DNA of 5,045 nt from JBKBXU01 sp046313675 (GTDB taxonomy: Bacteria; Bacteroidota; Bacteroidia; Cytophagales; Cytophagaceae): NCBI GenBank assembly GCA_046313675.1, contig JBKBXU010000329.1, positions 1 to 5,045 on the forward strand, read 5' to 3'. The notes under the pieces are model-generated. The model searched no databases. It worked only from the letters and a program-made list of their open reading frames with translations, and was not told the origin of the DNA. Of the stretch, positions 1 through 3,527 are shown piece after piece. Within the stretch, counting starts at the first letter, position 1. Every line of letters begins with the position of its first letter. The position numbers were made by a program, and so were the translations under genes.

Positions 1-148
1 CTTTTGTCAGAGCTTCTTTTTTTAGCACTGAGTAAAATTCTTTTTCACGGTTCGCCTTCGCTGAAATATAGATTATAGAAGCAAACGCCAATAAAATAGT
101 AGCAGTAATGAGTGTAAATAATATGGTAAGCCGTGTTCTGATTTTCAC
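1..148 (-). CDS. Sensor histidine kinase, N-terminal fragment (cut by window edge)
   Basis: Forty-nine codons are visible, running off the left edge. The protein begins with a short basic stretch (VKIRTRL) followed by a hydrophobic segment at about residues 7-29 (ILFTLITATILLAFASIIYI), then a charged region (AKANREKEFY). This is the usual start of a membrane-bound histidine kinase: an N-terminal signal anchor, then a periplasmic sensor. The start is GTG at 148. An in-frame TAA lies six codons upstream, and no ATG intervenes. The kinase domain itself is outside the window, so the identification rests on the transmembrane start plus the response regulator gene at 573-1262 on the same strand. 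Kinase and regulator genes are normally adjacent. Here a four-helix-bundle gene and its repeats separate them, and the kinase start lies only 5 bases past the end of a heptamer array. Confidence 0.72.
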   Translation of the reverse strand, partial: MKIRTRLTILFTLITATILLAFASIIYISAKANREKEFYSVLKKEALTK

Positions 149-153
149 TTTTA

Positions 154-188
154 GAATTATGAGTTATGAATTATGAATTATGAGTTAT
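154..188. repeat. Tandem heptamer array, five units (GAATTAT/GAGTTAT)
   Basis: Five uninterrupted 7-base units occupy 35 bases. Units 1, 3 and 4 are GAATTAT and units 2 and 5 are GAGTTAT, so only the third base varies. The TAA stop of the four-helix-bundle gene (187-185) lies inside the last unit. Read on the minus strand each unit contains TAA, and because 7 is not a multiple of 3, the five units put a stop in all three frames ahead of the kinase start. The related array at 533-588 has the same kind of unit (GAGTGAT) on the opposite strand. Confidence 0.93.
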
Positions 189-541
189 TTTTTTTTGGTG
201 GTAAGAATGGCACTACGAAGCATTTTTAATAACTCAGTTGCATGGTTGTTTAGAGAATTAAATTCGATTTCTGTTAAATAATCAGAATGAAATAGAAGCT
301 CCAACCAATACAAGGTTTCATCACATTCTTTTTGAGATATAGCTAGTTTGTGTATAAAATCGGCTTTGCTTTCAGCATTTTGAGCTTCACGAATATTAGC
401 ACCAACAGAAGTACCTGAGCGCAATAGCTGCTTGCTCATTACAAATTCTCTTTTCTCCTCACAAAGTAATTTGTAGAGTTTAACAACTCTTAAAGCAAAT
501 AAAAAAGATTTCTCTTTCAATATTGATTTTCCTTCACTCAT
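185..541 (-). CDS. Four-helix-bundle protein, S23 / 23S rRNA-intervening-sequence family (copy 1)
   Basis: The protein has 118 residues, the usual length of the S23 family (PF05635, TIGR02436). It shows the family core: KSFLFALRVVKLYK at about 11-24, EFVMSKQLLRSGTSVGANIREA at about 32-53, AESKADFIHKLAISQKE at 56-72 and ETLYWLELL at 75-83. These should make four amphipathic helices, about 10-30, 32-58, 60-86 and 92-115, ending in a basic tail (TTKKK). There is no signal peptide or membrane segment. Solved family members form pentameric bundles and resemble Avd, the protein that partners the reverse transcriptase in diversity-generating retroelements. The cellular role of chromosomal copies is not established, and the rRNA name is historical, since no rRNA gene is present. 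The ATG at 541 lies inside the heptamer array at 533-588, and the stop lies inside the array at 154-188. A paralogue at 3140-3499 is about 60% identical by eye. Confidence 0.93.
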   Translation of the reverse strand: MSEGKSILKEKSFLFALRVVKLYKLLCEEKREFVMSKQLLRSGTSVGANIREAQNAESKADFIHKLAISQKECDETLYWLELLFHSDYLTEIEFNSLNNHATELLKMLRSAILTTKKK

Positions 542-588
542 ATCTTATTATTCCTAATTTATCTCTCATCACTCAGAACTTATCACTT
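533..588. repeat. Degenerate heptamer array, eight units in register
   Basis: On the minus strand eight successive 7-base units stay in register from 588 to 533. The best ones are AAGTGAT (588-582), GAGTGAT (574-568), GAGAGAT (567-561), GAATAAT (553-547) and GAGTGAA (539-533). The others drift from the RAGTGAT pattern. The array contains the TGA stop of the response regulator (575-573) and the ATG of the four-helix-bundle gene (541-539). The unit is one base away from the GAGTTAT unit of the array at 154-188, but on the opposite strand. Degeneracy makes the outermost units less certain than the central four. Confidence 0.7.
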
Positions 589-1262
589 AAAATAAAGCCC
601 ATTCCCGATTTGGTGTGAATGAGTTTTTTGTCAAATTGTTTTTCAATTTTCTTTCTTAAATAATTGATGTAAACATCAATAAAATTTGTACCTGTATCAA
701 AATGAGTTTCCCAGACCTTCTCTGCAATTTCTATTCTTGATAAAACTCTTTCAGGATTACGAAGCATATATTCCAAAAGATTAAATTCTTTCGGTGTCAA
801 GTTAATTTCAATTCCATTTCTCTTTACAAGTTTTGCATGCAAATTCATTTCAAGGTCGGCATACATTAAGATATTGCCAGTATTGTTTGTTGTTTTGTTA
901 TTTCTTTTTAGCAAAGCACGGATGCGAACTAAAAGTTCTCGCATTTCAAACGGTTTAACCAAATAGTCGTCTGCTCCTGAGTCAAATCCCTCCACCTTGT
1001 CGTCAGTTGTTCCCAATGCGGTCAGCATAATAATTGGTGTATCGGGTTTGGTCTCCCGAATAAATTTACATAAGTCAAGCCCGTCCATTTTTGGTAAAAT
1101 AATGTCGGTAATAATCAGGTCATAGTCATTTTGTTGTGTAAGTTTCTTTCCCGAAAGTCCGTCATACGCCAAAGTCGGAGAAAAGCCCTGTTCTTGCAGC
1201 CCTCTTTGAATGAGTTCTGCCACTCGTAAATCGTCTTCTATAATTAGAATCTTTGAAGCCAT
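573..1262 (-). CDS. OmpR/PhoB-family response regulator
   Basis: The protein has 229 residues, typical for this two-domain class. The receiver domain (about 4-118) carries the acidic pocket E9-D10-D11, the phosphoacceptor D53 in LIITDIILPKMDG, the switch threonine T81 (MLTAL) and the conserved lysine K103 in YLVKPF. After a short linker rich in N and T, a winged-helix DNA-binding domain (about 133-227) includes NLTPKEFNLLEYMLRNPERV and the FIDVYINYLRKKIEK recognition helix. On phosphorylation by its kinase it should bind DNA and control transcription. The ATG at 1262 has no clear Shine-Dalgarno, as is usual in Bacteroidota. The C-terminus is odd: after GMGFIL the residues SDKF and the TGA are encoded by the heptamer array at 533-588. 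This suggests the original 3' end was replaced or extended. The likely kinase lies downstream at 148-1. Confidence 0.96.
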   Translation of the reverse strand: MASKILIIEDDLRVAELIQRGLQEQGFSPTLAYDGLSGKKLTQQNDYDLIITDIILPKMDGLDLCKFIRETKPDTPIIMLTALGTTDDKVEGFDSGADDYLVKPFEMRELLVRIRALLKRNNKTTNNTGNILMYADLEMNLHAKLVKRNGIEINLTPKEFNLLEYMLRNPERVLSRIEIAEKVWETHFDTGTNFIDVYINYLRKKIEKQFDKKLIHTKSGMGFILSDKF

Positions 1263-1287
1263 AAATTGGGGTTTTGAAATTTTACAA

Positions 1288-1293
1288 ATTATA
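1288..1293 (-). promoter_or_regulatory. Possible -10 element of the response regulator
   Basis: A TATAAT hexamer lies on the minus strand about 25 bases before the ATG of the regulator, within TATAATTTG. It is close to, but one base out of spacing with, the Bacteroidota -7 pattern TAnnTTTG. No matching TTTG is seen at the -33 distance. In an AT-rich leader such a hexamer can arise by chance, so this is a weak call. Confidence 0.2.
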
Positions 1294-1400
1294 ATCTTGA
1301 TTTGCGTTTAAAAGCGAAACAGGATTTTATTTGCTGAAATAGTTTCTATGCATGAAGAGTTATTAATACGCAGAATATTAAAGATTGAATACTATTCGTC

Positions 1401-1434
1401 CTGACTTATCTATATTACCTAAACGGTAAGTCAG
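1401..1434. other. Intergenic inverted repeat with a nested smaller one
   Basis: CTGACTTA at 1401-1408 is matched perfectly by TAAGTCAG at 1427-1434, with 18 bases between. Nested inside is TTACC (1415-1419) with GGTAA (1425-1429) around a 5-base loop. The right arm GGTAAGTCAG could pair either way, giving two alternative stems. It lies between the regulator gene and the radC remnant, about 140 bases ahead of the regulator start. It could be an operator for a dimeric regulator such as the adjacent one, or the structured part of a leader. There is no T-run directly after it on either strand, so it is not a standard terminator. Confidence 0.45.
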
Positions 1435-1491
1435 ATTTTGAAGACTATTTTAAGTCAAAACATACTGAATAAAGGTAAAGAGGTGCTTTTG

Positions 1492-1511
1492 AAAAAGCAA
1501 GGTGGCTTTTT
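1492..1511 (-). terminator. Rho-independent-like terminator after the radC remnant
   Basis: AAAAAGC (1492-1498) and GCTTTTT (1505-1511) pair perfectly over 7 bp around a 6-base loop. On the minus strand the stem starts within the TAA of the reconstructed radC end (1512-1510) and finishes in a run of five T. That is where a terminator for radC belongs. The stem is AT-rich and hence weak. On the plus strand it is followed by ATTTTTT, so it could also stop transcription coming the other way. Confidence 0.5.
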
Positions 1512-2142
1512 ATTTTTTAGAAAGCTTCTCTATTTGCTTTTTTGTTAACCCCGTATATTTTCAATGGCCTCTATAGGAAGATTGTCTTCCAACATCTTCT
1601 TTGCCATTTCCGTGGCTTTTTTGCTTTCAATAGATTTAATCTCTTCTTTCAGAGAATCAACCTTGCTAAAAGTTAAGTCATATTTACTTTCCTTCTCAAT
1701 TTTAGAAAGAAGGCCGGAATCAATAAAACTATAAAAGTCTTTTTTGGTAATAATCAGGTGATCAATAACAGGCACATTAACAAATTTACCTATCGCAACC
1801 ATTTTATCAGTAATTTGAATATCACCATACGAAGGTTCAAGTTCGCCACTCGGATGATTATGAACCATAATAATTTTAACAGCCCGTTTTTGCAAAGCAA
1901 ATCTAAACACTCCATAGGCTCCACCAGTGTTTTATTTACCGTGCCTAAGCTGATAAGCTCGATAAGCAGGATCTGGTTGTTATTTGCCAGGAACACTATC
2001 CAGACCTGCCTGCCGGCAGGCAGGAGTGCTCCTTGTTCCGGTCTATCTTGTTTTCACGCAACAACACCTGCTGCATGACTTTGTATAAGTCTTCAGAGTT
2101 CAGAATTTTAATCTTTTGGTCTTGAGATAGCCGGATGTTCAT
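1510..2142 (-). pseudogene. radC: RadC-family JAB/MPN domain protein, disrupted by three frame breaks
   Basis: Three reading-frame segments join into one RadC-like protein of about 204 residues, the short Bacteroidota type without the N-terminal HhH region. Segment one (ATG at 2142) reads MNIRLSQDQKIKILNSEDLY, then VMQQVLLRENKIDRNKEH, and breaks at a 20-bp palindrome (2005-2024), meeting TAG at 1998-1996. Segment two continues FWIVFLANNN and LLIELISLGTVNKTLVEPME, including the glutamate expected of the JAMM site. A missing base near 1909-1912 then shifts the frame to VFRFALQKRAVKIIMV, HNHPSGELEPSYGD (the metal-binding HxH...D signature) and VPVIDHLIIT. A missing base near 1552-1558 makes a premature TAA at 1547-1545. 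Restored, the tail reads TGLTKKQIEKLSKK and stops at 1512-1510. Residues after about 150 (EMAKKMLEDNLPIEAIENI) resemble tails of Rpn-type nucleases. RadC proteins are common on mobile and defence islands, but their biochemical role is unsettled. The single-base losses could be assembly errors; the 20-bp insertion is unlikely to be one. Confidence 0.85.
2005..2024. repeat. 20-bp perfect palindrome inserted in radC
   Basis: CCTGCCTGCCGGCAGGCAGG is identical to its own reverse complement and is far more GC-rich than its surroundings. It lies between the codons for E38-H39 and F-W of the RadC sequence. Removing exactly these 20 bases joins CACT to TCTGG and restores His-Phe-Trp in frame, so it is an insertion with at most a 1-base duplication. 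Read in frame it encodes the stretch LPAGR on either strand, which occurs as an in-frame insertion in other Bacteroidota proteins as far as I recall. The palindrome would form a 10-bp cruciform arm or RNA hairpin. Confidence 0.92.
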
Positions 2143-2427
2143 GCGTGGAAAATAAGGAATTTATAAATCATGGACAATGGTTTTTAAAATGACGTGCTGC
2201 TTTTATAACTGCCGTAGGCTGTTATTTACTCACAGTAGCAGATGCACTTATTCCATAGCTTTGGTTTGCGCTAAGCCTTGTACGGCTATGGAATGTGTGC
2301 AGCTGCTTGCGATTGGATTTTTTGAGTTAGGGATAGAAGCGAAAACCACGACAAGGACAGGAGGAGAGAAGGCTCATAATTGGAGCGGATAGCCCGGCCG
2401 TAGGCAACTCCCTACAGATTTCCCTTG
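2143..2427. other. Intergenic stretch without a convincing gene
   Basis: These 285 bases separate the metallopeptidase gene from the radC start. They hold the 71-nt hairpin at 2237-2307. A 9-base direct repeat, GCCGTAGGC, occurs at 2211-2219 and again at 2397-2405, and a GC-rich end spans about 2385-2410. A 71-codon open frame on the plus strand (2177-2392) runs through the hairpin, has many Cys, Thr and Arg residues, and resembles no known protein. I do not call it. On the minus strand, GTAGG and CCTAC (2416-2412 and 2405-2401) could form a small stem after the metallopeptidase stop, but no T-run follows. The radC start has no obvious ribosome binding site. Confidence 0.6.
2237..2307. repeat. 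71-nt imperfect inverted repeat (long hairpin)
   Basis: The paired arms, from outside in, are AGCAG (2237-2241) with CTGCT (2303-2307), TGCAC (2243-2247) with GTGCA (2297-2301), and ATTCCATAGC (2250-2259) with GCTATGGAAT (2285-2294). That is 20 base pairs interrupted by one 1x1 mismatch and one 2x2 internal loop. Within the loop, GGTTT (2263-2267) can pair with AAGCC (2273-2277) using one G-T wobble. The element is in an intergenic region and bracketed by a 9-base direct repeat at 2211 and 2397. It could be a dispersed palindromic repeat of the genome or a structured RNA. The internal loops suggest RNA pairing or an aged palindrome. Confidence 0.8.
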
Positions 2428-3153
2428 TTAAACCAAACTCCTCTCCAATCTCTCTTTCCACTTTTTCCAGTCAGGCATTATTTTCTCCTGAAGGTCATAA
2501 AATGCTTTAGTGTGATTATGATGAACAAGATGGCAAAGCTCATGAATAATTACGTATTCAATACATCCCTTGGGAGCTTTAATGAGTTCCGGATTTAATA
2601 TCACTTTACCTTGTGGTGTACAGCTTCCCCATCGGGTGGACATTTTTAAAATCTGTAGCTTGGGCTCTACAATCTCAAACCTGGCGAACAAAGGAAGTAT
2701 CTGTTGCAAAACTTCATTAAAATAGCTGCTAGCTTTTTCCCTATACCAATTATTTAATATTTTTTCTGTCTTACTCTCTTCTCGTTTATAGACAGTTATC
2801 CAGCCACGGTAAACCTTTAATTCATCACTTAATGAGGTTTCAATTTTCAACTTATACTGCCTGCCTAGATATAAGTGAGTTTCTCCATTAATGAATTTTC
2901 TTGGAGGTGTTAATGGGTGATAAGATAAAAACTCATTTTGCTGTTTTATTATCCAAGGTGCTTTTTTCCTTATTTTTCCTTCTACATCTTCCGCAGAAGC
3001 ATGAATAGGGGCAATGACTTTAACTGAACAGTCAGGATAAACTTTAATACCCAAACTTTTCCTGTCCTGGTATGAAAGCTCATACTTAATTTGGCGGCTG
3101 CCAAATTCTAATTGACAATGGATAATTGACAATGTATAATTATCTTTTTCCAT
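2428..3153 (-). CDS. YgjP-like (WLM/DUF45) zinc metallopeptidase
   Basis: The 241-residue protein has the full YgjP signature near its C-terminus: TRWGSC at 173-178, then NPELIKAPKGCIEYVIIHEL, and HELCH at 204-208. H204 and H208 are zinc ligands, E205 is the catalytic base and H214 is the likely third ligand (HHNHTKAF). The first half has the usual RKSLGIKVYPDCSVKVIAP beta strands and a GETHLYLGRQY motif at 90-100. No signal peptide is seen, so it should act in the cytoplasm; the natural substrate is unknown. Genes of this family often sit beside type I restriction genes, and hsdR is just upstream here. The ATG at 3153 overlaps the end of the four-helix-bundle gene by 14 bases and has a weak AAGG before it. 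Residues 4-15 (DNYTLSIIHCQL) are encoded by the heptamer array at 3110-3144, so the N-terminus appears to be acquired from the repeat. The family-like sequence starts near IKYELSYQDR. Confidence 0.93.
   Translation of the reverse strand: MEKDNYTLSIIHCQLEFGSRQIKYELSYQDRKSLGIKVYPDCSVKVIAPIHASAEDVEGKIRKKAPWIIKQQNEFLSYHPLTPPRKFINGETHLYLGRQYKLKIETSLSDELKVYRGWITVYKREESKTEKILNNWYREKASSYFNEVLQQILPLFARFEIVEPKLQILKMSTRWGSCTPQGKVILNPELIKAPKGCIEYVIIHELCHLVHHNHTKAFYDLQEKIMPDWKKWKERLERSLV
3110..3144. repeat. Tandem heptamer array, five units (AATTGAC/AATGGAT type)
   Basis: Five in-register 7-base units on the plus strand are AATTGAC (3110-3116), AATGGAT (3117-3123), AATTGAC (3124-3130), AATGTAT (3131-3137) and AATTATC (3138-3144). 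Seen in another phase they are TTGACAA and TGGATAA, the same units found on the opposite strand at 3500-3527. The array holds the TAA of the four-helix-bundle gene (3142-3140) and is read in a different frame as codons 4-15 of the metallopeptidase. Confidence 0.92.
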
Positions 3154-3499
3154 TTTCCTTGGAAGATTTAAGAATGGAAATAAGTAACCTTAAAAGTTCT
3201 GCTATATCAGCAGAAATCAATTTGTAGGATGGTTCATCCAAGTATTCAGACTGATAAAGGATATCCAGCCAGTATTCAGTTTCATTAGCCTCTTTTAAAG
3301 AAATTGCTATTTTATGAATAAAGTCTGCTTTACTCTCTGCTTGTTCAGCTTCCCTAATTAAAGCCCCAATTGCCGTCCCAGACCTTAACAATTGCTTACT
3401 CATCACGAACTCCTTTTTATCTGCTACCAGATATTTATAAAGCTTTACAATTCTTAATGCAAATGCAAAACTTTTATCCTTAACTATATTCGGTTTCAT
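3140..3499 (-). CDS. Four-helix-bundle protein, S23 / 23S rRNA-intervening-sequence family (copy 2)
   Basis: The 119-residue protein is a paralogue of the one at 185-541. From K9 onward the two share KSFxFALRxVKLYK, EFVMSKQLLRSGT, GAxIREA, AESKADFIHKxAIS and ETxYWL, about 63 of 102 aligned positions by eye. Divergence is concentrated in the fourth helix and the basic tail (KSSKENGKR). Predicted helices are about 8-28, 30-56, 58-84 and 90-112; there is no membrane segment. Family members form pentamers with a basic surface and resemble the retroelement protein Avd, which suggests nucleic-acid or protein-partner binding. Here, however, there is no reverse transcriptase or variable repeat. The ATG at 3499 directly follows heptamers containing TAATG stop-start overlaps, and the gene starts 21 bases after the hsdR stop. 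Its 3' end overlaps the metallopeptidase start, so the three genes are probably co-transcribed and translationally coupled. Confidence 0.93.
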   Translation of the reverse strand: MKPNIVKDKSFAFALRIVKLYKYLVADKKEFVMSKQLLRSGTAIGALIREAEQAESKADFIHKIAISLKEANETEYWLDILYQSEYLDEPSYKLISADIAELLRLLISILKSSKENGKR

Positions 3500-3527
3500 T
3501 TATCCATTATCCATTATCAATTAACTA
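3500..3527. repeat. Tandem heptamer array, four units (TTATCCA/TTATCAA type)
   Basis: Four units run from 3500 to 3527: TTATCCA twice, then TTATCAA and TTAACTA. On the minus strand they read TGGATAA and TTGATAA, matching the array at 3110-3144 in inverted orientation. The hsdR stop TAA (3523-3521) is inside the array. The minus-strand sequence contains repeated TAATG, in which a stop and a start overlap, a few bases ahead of the ATG at 3499. The array may therefore support ribosome re-initiation from hsdR into the next gene. Confidence 0.88.

Larger units (their letters stand above)
154..588 (-). mobile_element. Putative cassette 1: four-helix-bundle gene bounded by inverted heptamer arrays
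   Basis: This composite unit of about 435 bp consists of the array at 154-188, the gene at 185-541 and the array at 533-588. The left array reads GARTTAT on the plus strand, and the right array reads RAGTGAT-like on the minus strand, so the ends are imperfect inverted repeats. The unit lies between a response regulator gene and its likely kinase gene, which in most genomes touch or overlap. The right array encodes the last residues and the stop of the regulator. The arrays and the gene are seen directly. That the unit moved here as one piece is inferred, since no transposase, target duplication or empty site can be seen. Confidence 0.45.
3110..3527 (-). mobile_element. Putative cassette 2: four-helix-bundle gene bounded by inverted heptamer arrays
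   Basis: This composite of about 418 bp consists of the array at 3110-3144, the gene at 3140-3499 and the array at 3500-3527. The unit TGGATAA occurs at both ends in opposite orientation, along with TTGACAA/TTGATAA variants, so the ends are inverted repeats. It lies exactly between hsdR, whose stop codon begins the right array, and ygjP, whose start codon sits just before the left array. The overall plan matches the unit at 154-588, but the heptamer sequence is different. Movement as a single unit is inferred. Confidence 0.5.

Noticed and set aside
154..588. Diversity-generating retroelement, suggested by the Avd-like fold
   Set aside because: No reverse transcriptase, template/variable repeat pair or C-type lectin target is present in the window; only the fold relation remains.
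1790..1996. A separate 68-residue minus-strand protein
   Set aside because: Its first half is the middle piece of RadC (ANNNQILLIELISLGTVNKT) and its second half is the out-of-frame reading of the JAMM region, so it is part of the broken gene.
1758..2078. A 106-codon open frame on the plus strand
   Set aside because: It is antisense to the RadC-encoding sequence, whose protein homology is clear on the minus strand; its product has no recognisable domain and it reads through the inserted palindrome.
2171..2181. GACAATGG near 2173-2180, which resembles the AATTGAC/AATGGAT heptamers
   Set aside because: Only one short match is present and it is not followed by units in 7-base register, so it is likely chance in AT-rich sequence.
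2177..2392. A 71-codon plus-strand open frame with many cysteines
   Set aside because: It runs through the long hairpin and the GC-rich repeat end, has no family resemblance, and its composition follows the structured repeat; no ribosome binding site is apparent.
2401..2416. Terminator after the metallopeptidase gene (GTAGG/CCTAC stem)
   Set aside because: The stem is only 5 bp and is followed by a GC-rich stretch without a T-run.
3140..3499. Intervening sequence of a 23S rRNA gene, as the family name suggests
   Set aside because: The surroundings are protein genes (hsdR and a metallopeptidase), and no rRNA sequence is recognisable on either strand.
3110..3527. CRISPR array
   Set aside because: The repeats are 7 bases long, directly abutting and without unique spacers, and no cas gene is present.
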